DNA of 64,000 nt from Roseiarcus sp963820795. Its GTDB lineage: Bacteria > Pseudomonadota > Alphaproteobacteria > Rhizobiales > Beijerinckiaceae. The position numbers and the translations under genes are program-made. This document shows positions 7,906 to 16,282 of this stretch, in pieces (the first letter of the stretch is position 1; each line of letters opens with the position of its first letter). The stretch spans positions 186,001 through 250,000 of the forward strand of contig CAWGBJ010000008.1 of NCBI GenBank assembly GCA_963820795.1, read 5' to 3'. A model generated the notes under the pieces. It did no database searches. It was not told the origin of the DNA and saw only the letters and a list, made by a program, of their open reading frames with translations.

Positions 7906-8712
7906 ATGGCTTTGACGAAACACAATCGCATGACGGTCGGGGATTTACGCGCGCTGAAGGGTAAGCGGCAGTTGACGATGCTCTTTGTCGATTCGCTCGA
8001 CGAGGCCGCCGCGGCGGCGGCCGCGGGCATCGACATCCTCTCGATCATCGAGCCGGTCTGGACGCCGGAGATGCGCGCGGCGGCCGGCGACTGCTTCGTC
8101 CAGGTCGGCCTCATCTACGGCCAGCACTGCACCTACGAGGACTATCTGCGCGCCGCCCACGCCGGGCTGATGACCGGCGGCGACGCCTTCTACTGCGCCG
8201 GGAGCCTCGACACGATTGCGAAGCTGGCGGCGGAGGGCATTCCGGTCGTCGGCCATGTCGGGCTGATCCCGGCGCGGGCGACCTGGACCGGCGGCTTCAA
8301 GGCGGTCGGCAAGACGGCGGCCTCGGCGATGCAGGTCTACGAGCACGTCAAGCAGCTCGAGGCGGCCGGCGCGGTCGGGGCCGAGATCGAGGTCGTGCCC
8401 GCCCGCGTCGCGGCCGAGATCTCGAAGCGCACCTCGCTCATCCTGTTGTCGATGGGGGCCGGGGCCGGGGCCGACGCGCAATATCTCTTCGCCGAGGACG
8501 TTCTCGGCTATTCGCGCGGCCACCAGCCCCGCCACGCCAAGGTCTACCGGGATTTCAAGGCCGAATACGAACGGCTGCAGCGCGAGCGCATCGCCGCCTT
8601 CAAGGCGTTCCGCGCCGACGTCGAGACCGGCGCCTATCCGGAGGAGAAGCACACCGTGCCGATCGCCGAGGCCGAGTTCAAGGCCTTCATGGCGGCGCTG
8701 GAGACGAGGTGA
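7906..8712 (+). CDS. PanB-fold protein (ketopantoate hydroxymethyltransferase-like), divergent
   Basis: A 268-residue TIM-barrel protein related to PanB of the PEP mutase/isocitrate lyase superfamily. The middle is clearly PanB-like: GIPVVGHVGLIPARATWTGG corresponds to the GHIGLTPQ region, and IEVVPARVAAEI retains the glutamate of the LECVP segment. The N-terminal VGDS motif, which supplies a metal-binding aspartate in true PanB, reads SIIEPVW here, and the second metal aspartate region is also changed. So ketopantoate synthesis is doubtful. The ATG at 7906 was chosen because homology starts there; the frame is open further upstream. It is convergent with the BKACE gene and divergent from the hydrolase operon. 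It may serve the adjacent ketone pathway, but that is a guess. Confidence 0.75.
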   Translation: MALTKHNRMTVGDLRALKGKRQLTMLFVDSLDEAAAAAAAGIDILSIIEPVWTPEMRAAAGDCFVQVGLIYGQHCTYEDYLRAAHAGLMTGGDAFYCAGSLDTIAKLAAEGIPVVGHVGLIPARATWTGGFKAVGKTAASAMQVYEHVKQLEAAGAVGAEIEVVPARVAAEISKRTSLILLSMGAGAGADAQYLFAEDVLGYSRGHQPRHAKVYRDFKAEYERLQRERIAAFKAFRADVETGAYPEEKHTVPIAEAEFKAFMAALETR

Positions 8713-8816
8713 GCGTCGCGCGTCGCCTCCGGTCCGGCGTCGGCTCCATCCTCTCCTTCACGCCTTGGCGGATCAGCAGCCGGTTGACCGGAGTCGCCCG
8801 CGCATAGGTTCAATCC

Positions 8817-9794
8817 TCAGAATCCGACTCGATCGCCGCCCTTGAGCGCCAGCATTTCGCGGGCCTCGGCCGGTGTCGCGATCTCATGGCCGAGTTCCTC
8901 GAGGATGCGCCGGATCTTGCGGACTTGCTCGCTGTTGGAGGCGGCCAGCTTTCCCTTGCCAATATAGAGGTTGTCCTCCAAGCCGACGCGGACGCTGCCG
9001 CCGAGCAGCGCCGCCTCAGTGCAGAACGCCATCTGATTCCGTCCGGCCGCGAGGACGGACCAGCGATAAACGTCGCCGAACAATCTGTCCGCCGTCCGCT
9101 TCATGAAAAGAAGGTTGTCCAAGTCGGCGCCGATGCCGCCCAGAATCCCGAAAATCATCTGGACGAAGAAGGGCGGTTTCAGAAGCCCGCGATCGACGAA
9201 ATGCGCGACATTGTAGAGGTGGCCGACGTCATAGCATTCGTGCTCGAAGCGCGCGCCGTGCTCCTCTCCGAGCATGTGCAGAATGCGTTCGATGTCGCGG
9301 AACGTGTTGCGGAAGATGAAGTCGTCGGTCGATCGCAGATAGGGCTCTTCCCAGTCGAACTTCCACTGCTTGTAGCGGTCCGCGAGCGGGAAAATGCCGA
9401 AGTTCATCGAGCCCATGTTGAGCGAGCACATCTCCGGCCGGGCGGCGAGCGCGCCGGCAAGGCGTTGCTCGACGGTCATTCCCATGCCGCCGCCCGTCGT
9501 GATGTTGATGACGGCGTCGGTCGCCTGCTTGATGCTAGGCAGGAACCGCATGAAGTCGGCGGGATGCGGCGACGGGCGGCCGTCTTTCGGGTCGCGCGCG
9601 TGCAGGTGCAAGATCGCGGCGCCGGCCTCGGCCGCCGCGATCGCTTCGCGGGCGATGTCCTCCGGTTTGTAGGGAAGCGCGTCGGACATCGTCGGCGTAT
9701 GAATGCCCCCGGTGACCGCGCAGGTGATGATGACCTTGTCGTTGAAGTATTGGCCAACGCAAACCTCCCTGACGTGGCTCGCCAGATTCCGCAC
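8817..9794 (-). CDS. Beta-keto acid cleavage enzyme (BKACE, DUF849)
   Basis: BKACE enzymes condense a beta-keto acid with acetyl-CoA to give acetoacetate and a new acyl-CoA. The protein is 325 residues from a GTG at 9794. Family hallmarks are all present: VIITCAVTGGIHTP at the start, the zinc histidines in ILHLHARDP, NITTGGGMG, and the R-x3-E-D cluster in VRVGLEDNLY that completes the metal and catalytic site of Kce. The real start may be a little downstream of 9794, because homology begins at NDKVIIT and a GGGAGG sits at 9762-9767, but no standard start codon follows it. It is the last gene after acxA-acxB-acxC-type genes, so its substrate is probably the beta-keto acid they produce. Confidence 0.92.
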   Translation of the reverse strand: MRNLASHVREVCVGQYFNDKVIITCAVTGGIHTPTMSDALPYKPEDIAREAIAAAEAGAAILHLHARDPKDGRPSPHPADFMRFLPSIKQATDAVINITTGGGMGMTVEQRLAGALAARPEMCSLNMGSMNFGIFPLADRYKQWKFDWEEPYLRSTDDFIFRNTFRDIERILHMLGEEHGARFEHECYDVGHLYNVAHFVDRGLLKPPFFVQMIFGILGGIGADLDNLLFMKRTADRLFGDVYRWSVLAAGRNQMAFCTEAALLGGSVRVGLEDNLYIGKGKLAASNSEQVRKIRRILEELGHEIATPAEAREMLALKGGDRVGF

Positions 9795-9855
9795 CCGAAC
9801 GAAAATGCCCGGCGACCAAGCCTCTTTATTCGCGTCTTACCGCTCCGCCGCTGTA

Positions 9856-9876
9856 GCCGCGATCGCTGATCGCGGC
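9856..9876 (-). other. Inverted repeat between acxC and the BKACE gene
   Basis: A perfect hairpin with 9-base arms (GCCGCGATC and GATCGCGGC) and a 3-base loop lies in the 129-base gap between the gamma subunit gene and the BKACE gene. No T-run follows on the minus strand, so it is not a standard intrinsic terminator. It could stabilise or process the upstream mRNA, giving different amounts of carboxylase and BKACE. Confidence 0.45.
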
Positions 9877-9923
9877 CGACGCAGTCAACGACCGCGTTTA
9901 CAGTTGCACCGGCCGCGACTTCC

Positions 9924-10418
9924 TCAGGGCGCGGGCTTGCCGAGCCACTCGCGGTAGAAGGTGTCGATGTCCGGCTTGAAATCGTGAACGATCGGATAGC
10001 CGGGCGGGACCGCCTCGACCTCGAGCAGCACGCCCGATTCCGGGTCGTAATATTCGCGCAGGTGCATCCAGTTCGTGTCACATCCCATTTTGTCGGGATA
10101 GATCTCGTTGATGAGCTCGGGCGTGTCCCGCACGAACACCTTGGCGTAGAGCTTCCAGTTCTGGTGCGCCTCGCAATATTCGTAGCCCCATTTCGATTTG
10201 ATCACCCGCTTGCCGTCGGCTTTTCGCACGATGAACAGATGCTCGCTGAGCGGCATGATGATCGGGTCGGTCCACGTGACGCTGTCCTGCCAGAGCCGGA
10301 GCATCTTCTCGAAGCGGTCGGAGTCCTTGAAGCCGCTCATCATCGCGTGGACTTTGTCGAACGGCAGCTCGCCGTCGCGCAACTGCGCAAGCGTTCCGAT
10401 ATCATAGGTCGTGGACAT
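9924..10418 (-). CDS. acxC: Acetone carboxylase-type gamma subunit
   Basis: Small subunit of a heterohexameric ATP-dependent ketone carboxylase. The 164-residue length matches the roughly 168 residues of the Xanthobacter gamma subunit. The conserved core KWGYEYCEAHQNWKLYAKVF and the following NWMHLREYYDP segment are recognisable. The ATG at 10418 has a clear GAGGAGAT ribosome-binding site. It is 76 bases downstream of the alpha-subunit gene, in the order beta-alpha-gamma known from acxABC operons. The subfamily (acetone versus another small ketone) cannot be fixed from sequence alone. Confidence 0.88.
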   Translation of the reverse strand: MSTTYDIGTLAQLRDGELPFDKVHAMMSGFKDSDRFEKMLRLWQDSVTWTDPIIMPLSEHLFIVRKADGKRVIKSKWGYEYCEAHQNWKLYAKVFVRDTPELINEIYPDKMGCDTNWMHLREYYDPESGVLLEVEAVPPGYPIVHDFKPDIDTFYREWLGKPAP

Positions 10419-10494
10419 GGGCTTATCTCCTCGGCGGACAGGTTTCAGTGAAGGCGCGCGCGGCGAGCCGCGACCGCCGAAAAGCGAAATGCGG

Positions 10495-12711
10495 TCAGAA
10501 GGCGAAGTTGCTCGGGAGTCCCCAGAATGACCGGAAGTGATCGGCCCACCGCTTCGACAGCTTCATCGAGCTCGCGTACATGTTCCTCACCGGCGAAATG
10601 AAGTCCTTGGCCTCAACGCGCCCCCGCTCTGCGGCGATGTAGTCCGCCGCGAAAACCGATCTCGCCAGCCGATGCTTGCGCATCGTCGCGCGCAAGGCTT
10701 CGCTCGCCTTTTCGTCCGCCGTAAACGAGCCGTCGGGCGCTTTGATCAAAACCACTCCGTAGATCGTCCGGGCGAAACGTTCGAGAAGCTCGCGCGCGTT
10801 GACGTCGCCGGCGACCGAGGCAGGTTCGCGATCTAGCGGATCGCCCAGTCCGGGACCGCCGCGCTGAACCGACGCATAGAGGTCGTATTCGCCGTAAGCG
10901 TGCGGTCCGGTCATCTGATTGATGTCGAAGACTTCGCGTCCCTTCACGAGCGCGCTGATGGCGCTGTTCTCCGGATCGCCGTCGAGCGTCGGATAGGGCG
11001 CCTTGGCCGCGGCGATCTCTTTCATGTTCGATTCGTGGACGTTGTGCCGATAGCCGCTGTTGCCGGGGTATCCCCCGAACACGCCGGCGCTCGAGAAGAC
11101 ATGCCCCTCGCCCGCGGTGAACATCACCTGCCCCGGCGTCTTGAACAGCATCCTGAGCGATTCGGCGCCGCAGCCGCCGCGATGACGCCCCGGTCCGGAC
11201 GAATTCGCCTTGAGGCCGCGGCCGAGATAGAGCAGCGGCTCGAGATGCTCCCAGGTCTCGACCTCGCCCATGTCGCCCTCGGGATTCCACATCGCCGCGC
11301 AAGCCGCCTCCCCGTCCTTGACGTATTGCGCGCCGGTTCCCTGGCACGACAGTTCGAAGTTCGTGAACGCCGAGGGTTGACCGAAATGGTTGATCCCGCC
11401 GCCCTGAAGCAGGTTCCACGTGCAAGGATAGGACGCCGTGATCTCCTCCAGGAACCCGCGCGCATAATAGGCTCGCGCCAGCGAACGAATGAAGCCGGTG
11501 AAGCCAGGGATCAGGAAGAACCACGTCAGCGTCGTCGAAACTTTTTCGTAGTCCGGGTTGCACCAAGAGCCGCGAGGCAGTTCGATTTCAGTGGCGAAAT
11601 AAGCGCCGTCGTTGATCTTGTCGGAGTTCCACAGCGTCTGGGTCAACTGAACCCACATCGCGCCCTGCATCGGCGAGGGGGCGCAATTGAACGAATGGTA
11701 GTCCCATTGGTTGGCGCCGTCGAACGACAGGCTGAGGCGGCCGTCGCCGGTGATTTTCATGCGCAGCGGCGCATGCATCATCGTGTCTTTCTTGGCGAGC
11801 GGATGAACGGTCTCGTCTTTCGCCCAGGGCAGGTCGATAAACGCCGGGGCCTCGTATTCTCCCGGAAATGCGAGCTGCTTGACGCGGCCGATCAGCGTTC
11901 GGCGGCCCTCCTCGACGGCTTCGCGAATGAAGCCCTTGTAGGTGTCGATGCCGACTTCCTGAATGGTCCGGAACACCTGGTCCCGAACCAGCTGGCAGCC
12001 CGTCAGCCGGGTCTTTTCGTCCAGGACCCAGTACATCTCGGCGCGAACGTTGTCGCGGCAGCGTTGAAGATAGTCCTCGTGAAACACGTCGTTGGAGCCG
12101 ACGAGTTCGGCGGACACGAGGAGCCCGTCGCCGTAGCGGTCGGCATGGCCGTAGCACATCGATCCTGGCGATATGCCGCCGACGTCGATTTCGTGGGTGA
12201 CGCCGCCGGCCCACGCGATGATTTCACCGTTCCAAAAGATCGGTATCAGCGTGTGCACGTCGGCCGTGTGAACGTCGCCGATCATCGAATTGTTGTTGCA
12301 GTAGACGAAACCCTCGGCGATGCCGGGATTGTCCTCGTAGTTGTTCCGGATCATGTACTTGATGGCGTCGGCCATCGTATGCACATGGACGATGATGCCG
12401 GTCGAGAGGGCGATCGATTCGCCCTCGGGGGTGTAGAGGGCGAAGGACAGTTCGCCGATTTCTTTGACGATCGGCGAAGCCGAGATGTTGAGCGCTGTCG
12501 ACCGGGCGTTCACCAGGCCTCCGCGCAGATGCGAGAACACCTTCTCGTAGAGAATCGGTTTTTCGGTTCGGATCGGCAGAGTCTTCTGGCCATAGTAATG
12601 CCCCGTCTCAGCGAACAGGCGCTCCGAGGTCAGAAGCATCTCCTTGAGGGTCTGCTTGCCCCAACCGATCCTCTTGACGCGCGAGTCCGTCTTTGTCGCC
12701 TTGTCGAGCAT
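10495..12711 (-). CDS. acxB: Acetone carboxylase-type alpha subunit (HyuB family)
   Basis: Large HyuB/hydantoinase-B-type subunit, 738 residues, which in characterised acetone carboxylases holds the manganese and carboxylates the enol phosphate. STGIIVHVHTMADAIKYMI, FCNN-type segment VYCNNNSMIGDVHTADVHT (metal-binding His/Asp candidates), PIFWNGEIIAWAGGVTHEID and the C-terminal RGGPGLGDPLDREP all match acetone carboxylase rather than plain hydantoinases. The C-terminus is about 35-40 residues shorter than I recall for the Xanthobacter protein. It starts 27 bases after the beta-subunit stop. The sequence is clearly divergent from the reference, so a related ketone such as butanone is possible. 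Confidence 0.92.
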   Translation of the reverse strand: MLDKATKTDSRVKRIGWGKQTLKEMLLTSERLFAETGHYYGQKTLPIRTEKPILYEKVFSHLRGGLVNARSTALNISASPIVKEIGELSFALYTPEGESIALSTGIIVHVHTMADAIKYMIRNNYEDNPGIAEGFVYCNNNSMIGDVHTADVHTLIPIFWNGEIIAWAGGVTHEIDVGGISPGSMCYGHADRYGDGLLVSAELVGSNDVFHEDYLQRCRDNVRAEMYWVLDEKTRLTGCQLVRDQVFRTIQEVGIDTYKGFIREAVEEGRRTLIGRVKQLAFPGEYEAPAFIDLPWAKDETVHPLAKKDTMMHAPLRMKITGDGRLSLSFDGANQWDYHSFNCAPSPMQGAMWVQLTQTLWNSDKINDGAYFATEIELPRGSWCNPDYEKVSTTLTWFFLIPGFTGFIRSLARAYYARGFLEEITASYPCTWNLLQGGGINHFGQPSAFTNFELSCQGTGAQYVKDGEAACAAMWNPEGDMGEVETWEHLEPLLYLGRGLKANSSGPGRHRGGCGAESLRMLFKTPGQVMFTAGEGHVFSSAGVFGGYPGNSGYRHNVHESNMKEIAAAKAPYPTLDGDPENSAISALVKGREVFDINQMTGPHAYGEYDLYASVQRGGPGLGDPLDREPASVAGDVNARELLERFARTIYGVVLIKAPDGSFTADEKASEALRATMRKHRLARSVFAADYIAAERGRVEAKDFISPVRNMYASSMKLSKRWADHFRSFWGLPSNFAF

Positions 12712-12738
12712 GGACGTTTCCCTTTCGAATTCTGAGGT

Positions 12739-14889
12739 TCACAGATGGCGAAGATGGAAGATGCGATGGCTGTCGAGCGTCACCTCGGCGTCCGGTGGTA
12801 CGACGAGGGTGGTCGCCGACGATTCGACCACGGCCGGCCCGACGATGACGTTCCCCGCCGCGAGCTTTTCCATCTCGAGGATTTTGGCGTCATGCCATTG
12901 CCCGTACCGATAGACTTTGCGGCTGGCCTTGAAAGCGTCGCCCGCCGGGTTTGGTCCGGCCATCGGTTCGGACGGCAGGACGGGCTTCATCACTTTGTGG
13001 ACGCCGCGGATGACGACCGTGGTCACGAGATACCCGAGCTCCGGAGACCGCGCCGCCCGGGAGAATTGCTTGGAATAGGCGTCTTCGAACTTCTCGATGA
13101 CGATGCGGACGTCGTCCGCGGTCTTGACTGTGTTGAAAGGCAGGTCGATTTCGACGTCGTTCAACTGCCCCACATATTGAACGCGCAGGCAATGCCGATA
13201 CTCGATCTTGCTCTCGGCGACCTGCGATTTCGCGAATTCCTCCGCGACCCTCGCGCGGAGCGATTCCCAGCCCGCGTTGACGGCGCCGGATAGCATCGGC
13301 AGCCCGGCCTCAAAGGCGGCGGAAGCGAGATCCGGATCGGCCGTCGGAACGTTGAGCGTGCGGTCGAGCCGGTACTCGAAATCCGCACAGGCGCATCCAA
13401 AAGCCGAGAATCCGGCCGCCCATGCGGGGATCAGCACGTCAGCGAAATTGAGCCCCTTCGTATAGCCGGCGACATGCATCGGGCCGCCGCCGCCGTAGGA
13501 AAAGAGGGTATAGTCCTCGGGCGAATAGCCCTTGCCAAACACTCGCGCATAGACCTCGTTGCGCAAGTGATTCTCGAAGAGATTGAGGACGCCTTCGGCG
13601 GCGTCGTAGGGGTCGAGGCCGAGCGGGTCGGCGATGCGCTCCTTGATCGCGGCATGGGCGCGGTCCTTGTTGAGGATGACTTCGCCGCCGAGAAAATTGA
13701 ACGGGTTGAGGTTGCCAAGGATGATGTTGCAGTCCGACAGGGTCGGCGTGTCCACGCCGCCCTGTTCGTAGCACATGCCGATCCTCGAGCCGGCGCTGTC
13801 CGGACCGAATTCGATCCGCTTCGAGATTGGGTCGAGGCGGACGTAGGAGCCGGTTCCTGCGCCGACGGAATCGATCTCGATCAGCGGCAACTTCAGGACG
13901 AACCGCGCCATGTTCGGCTGGCTCTTGGTCGTGAACTCGCCCGCGGTGATCAACCCCAGGTCGAACGACGTGCCGCCGATGTCGGTGCAGACGACATTCG
14001 AGACGCCCAGGTTGTTTCCGAGGTGGCGGGAGCCGACCATGCCTCCGATCGGTCCGGAGATCAGGGTTCGCGCGAGTTCCTTCGCTTCGGTCGAGATCGT
14101 GCCGCCGTGCGAGGCCATGACCCGAAGTTCGAACTGTCCGCCGAAATCCTTGGCCCGACCGGCGATCTTCTGGAATTGGCCCCGCGACGGTTCGGCGGCG
14201 TAGGCCTCGATCGTCACCGTGTTGAGCCGGGCGAAATCCTGCATGACGGGATAGAGTTCGCTGGAGAGGTAAATCGGAACGTTCGCGTTCCGCGACTTTA
14301 TCGCCGCTTCGGCGATCTCCTTGACCTTCTGCTCGTGAGCGCCGTTGGCGTAGGAAAACAGGAGGTTGACGACGAGACCCTCGATGTCTTTGGCGAGAAG
14401 CTCCTCGACCGCCTTTTCGACCTCATGCTCGTAGAGCGGAATGGCCTCCGTGCCGAACAGATCGACGCGCCCACGCACGCCATAGATGCGGTCGCGCGGC
14501 ACGAGAGGCGGATTGTGGCGATGTGTGGCGACCTTGAGCCTGTCCTGGTAGGAATAGCCGAGATAGGTTTGAATGCCTCGCTCGAGTTGGAAGTAGTCTT
14601 CCATGCCGGCTGTGACGATGATTCCGAGCCTGCGGCCTTTGCGCTCAAGCAGTCGGTTGAGCATCGACGTGCCGGAATAGATGCCGGTCGCAATCTGCGG
14701 AAAGAGGTCGGCCGGCCGCGCGTTCCATTGGCGGAGCGCGTCTTCGACCGATTTGGCGAAGCCGCGCAACTCGTCGTCCGGGGTCGTCTGGGCCTTGCCC
14801 ACCACAAAGCGGCCGGTCTCGTCGACGAAAAACGTGTCGGTCATGGTGCCGCCGGCATCCATGGACATGATGTACTGGCTGGTCTCCAC
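12739..14889 (-). CDS. acxA: Acetone carboxylase-type beta subunit (HyuA family)
   Basis: HyuA-type ATP-binding subunit that phosphorylates the substrate and bicarbonate in characterised acetone carboxylases. From the GTG at 14889 the protein has 716 residues, almost exactly the family length. GGGAGG stands five bases before that GTG, which decides the start over longer open frames reaching 15027. The two phosphate-binding motifs are MDAGGTMTDTFF near residue 12 and DIGGTSFDLG in the middle; SYGGGGPMHVAGY is also characteristic. It is the first structural gene of the operon, 210 bases downstream of the AraC-type regulator on the same strand. Confidence 0.93.
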   Translation of the reverse strand: METSQYIMSMDAGGTMTDTFFVDETGRFVVGKAQTTPDDELRGFAKSVEDALRQWNARPADLFPQIATGIYSGTSMLNRLLERKGRRLGIIVTAGMEDYFQLERGIQTYLGYSYQDRLKVATHRHNPPLVPRDRIYGVRGRVDLFGTEAIPLYEHEVEKAVEELLAKDIEGLVVNLLFSYANGAHEQKVKEIAEAAIKSRNANVPIYLSSELYPVMQDFARLNTVTIEAYAAEPSRGQFQKIAGRAKDFGGQFELRVMASHGGTISTEAKELARTLISGPIGGMVGSRHLGNNLGVSNVVCTDIGGTSFDLGLITAGEFTTKSQPNMARFVLKLPLIEIDSVGAGTGSYVRLDPISKRIEFGPDSAGSRIGMCYEQGGVDTPTLSDCNIILGNLNPFNFLGGEVILNKDRAHAAIKERIADPLGLDPYDAAEGVLNLFENHLRNEVYARVFGKGYSPEDYTLFSYGGGGPMHVAGYTKGLNFADVLIPAWAAGFSAFGCACADFEYRLDRTLNVPTADPDLASAAFEAGLPMLSGAVNAGWESLRARVAEEFAKSQVAESKIEYRHCLRVQYVGQLNDVEIDLPFNTVKTADDVRIVIEKFEDAYSKQFSRAARSPELGYLVTTVVIRGVHKVMKPVLPSEPMAGPNPAGDAFKASRKVYRYGQWHDAKILEMEKLAAGNVIVGPAVVESSATTLVVPPDAEVTLDSHRIFHLRHL

Positions 14890-15099
14890 GCAAACCTCCC
14901 TTTCCACGCCTCGGATCGCGAGGCGATGGCGCGTTGCCGGTCGGGAGACGACGAGCCGGCCGAACCGGCGCGATTGAGGACTCCCGAACTGTCGCCTCTC
15001 TAAAGGCGCGTGGGAGAGATTGTTCAAAAAGGGCGGAGCTGGTATTGAACGGACTCGCCTGACGTTTGGAAGATTCGCGTTTGCAAGCCGAGAGCGGCG

Positions 15100-15990
15100 T
15101 CAGCCGCGACGCCACTGGTCCGGGGTCGCCTTGAACTGGTTTCGGAAGTGGCGCGTGAGATGGCTTTGATCAGCGAATCCGGCGGCGGCGGCGACTTCCG
15201 CGATTGCGAGACGCCGATCCGCCAGCAAATGGCGCGCCTTGTTGAGTCTCGCGTTCAAGATGAACCGGTGCGGGGGAACGCCGAAGGCGCGGCGAAAGAC
15301 GCGCCCAAAATGGGACGGGCTAACGCGCGCGACGCGCGACAGTGTGGTGAGGCAGAGATCCTCGCCGAGGTTTTCCATGATGTAGTCGCGGACCCTGTTG
15401 ACGACCGACCGATCGAACTCGCCGATCGTTACGATTGCGCTCGGTTTCAAGTCGAAATAACGGCGAACAAGATGGATGCAGAGCTGATGCGCCAGCGATT
15501 CCACGAACAACCTCGATCCCGGCTCGTTGTGCTGCGCTTCGCTGATCAGGCTATCCGCCAGCTTGAGGATGAAATCGTCCTGGACGTCGAGGAGATCGTG
15601 AAGCTGGGCGCCAACCATCTCTCGATTGAAAACGCTCTCAATCACCTCTGACATCAATCCAGGCTCGAGGTAGACATGGAGAACGTCGATCGGCTTTTCC
15701 CAGGCCCATTCGCTCGCCGTGTTGGAGGTCAATAGCGATATGTGGCCGGGGGCGACCTGACAGCTGCGGCTGGGACCATTGGCGCGACGCGTCATCCGCG
15801 TCGCGCCCATTCGATAGGCGACGAGCACGAAATCAGAGATCGGGGGGTGCGCCACTTCGCTTGGCGCGTAAGAGTAGCCTCGAGCCGAAATTCCGGCCCA
15901 CGATCTGTCCAATGCGTCGAGCCAAACTGTCCCAGGCACGAACTTCGGAATTTCGGCAGGACGAATTTCAATGCGTCCTGACACGCTCAT
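15100..15990 (-). CDS. AraC-family transcriptional regulator
   Basis: A 296-residue regulator with an unassigned N-terminal sensing domain (about residues 1-190) and a C-terminal double helix-turn-helix. The DNA-binding part shows LTTLSRVARVSPSHFGRVFRRAFGVPPHRF and IAEVAAAAGFADQSHLTRHF, the standard AraC/XylS signature. ATG 15990 has GGAGGTTTTC in front and was preferred to open frame upstream. It lies directly upstream of the carboxylase genes on the same strand and is the obvious activator candidate for them. This differs from Xanthobacter, where the acx operon is controlled by a sigma-54-dependent AcxR. The effector is unknown. Confidence 0.9.
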   Translation of the reverse strand: MSVSGRIEIRPAEIPKFVPGTVWLDALDRSWAGISARGYSYAPSEVAHPPISDFVLVAYRMGATRMTRRANGPSRSCQVAPGHISLLTSNTASEWAWEKPIDVLHVYLEPGLMSEVIESVFNREMVGAQLHDLLDVQDDFILKLADSLISEAQHNEPGSRLFVESLAHQLCIHLVRRYFDLKPSAIVTIGEFDRSVVNRVRDYIMENLGEDLCLTTLSRVARVSPSHFGRVFRRAFGVPPHRFILNARLNKARHLLADRRLAIAEVAAAAGFADQSHLTRHFRNQFKATPDQWRRG

Positions 15991-16278
15991 GAAAACCTCC
16001 CAGTTCCGTCTCCTCGCTATCGTTTCTGTTGGGGTCGGCGACCCGTCAACGGTCGCGTCTTCATCGTTCGCTTTACGACGCGTAGGGACCATACTCGATC
16101 CCCGCGATCCTGCAATGAGGGATGGAACCGTTGACGTCGTCGCGAATGGCCAGTTTCCCGCCAATCGCGATGTCCGCCGTCGCGATCTGCTATGGCCGCT
16201 CGACGTCGATTCGCGGCGTTCAATTATGTGGGGAGAATGTCGCGCGTCGGGTCGGGTTCCTTGTGACGCCTTCGGGCG
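15991..16278. other. Intergenic region upstream of the AraC gene
   Basis: This 288-base stretch separates the AraC regulator start from the end of the decayed toxin gene. It should contain the promoter of the regulator and perhaps of the whole ketone operon. I see no convincing -35/-10 pair or coding region, only the hairpin listed at 16263-16282. Confidence 0.5.
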
Positions 16279-16282
16279 TCAC
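16263..16282 (-). terminator. Hairpin over the toxin stop codon
   Basis: GTGACGCC and GGCGTCAC form a perfect 8-base stem around a TTCG (CGAA on the minus strand) tetraloop. It overlaps the stop codon of the toxin gene. It is stable and well placed to end the antitoxin-toxin transcript, but no T-run follows in that direction, so terminator function is uncertain. Confidence 0.4.

Noticed and set aside
10900..12735. A 611-codon open frame on the plus strand opposite acxB
   Set aside because: It mirrors a conserved gene on the other strand. Long antisense frames are common at high GC; it lacks a ribosome-binding site and recognisable domains.
10495..14889. Hydantoinase (HyuAB), 5-oxoprolinase or acetophenone carboxylase
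   Set aside because: Presence of the small gamma subunit, the STGIIVHVHTMADAIKYMI segment and the 738/716/164 residue sizes favour the acetone carboxylase type; acetophenone carboxylase has more subunits.
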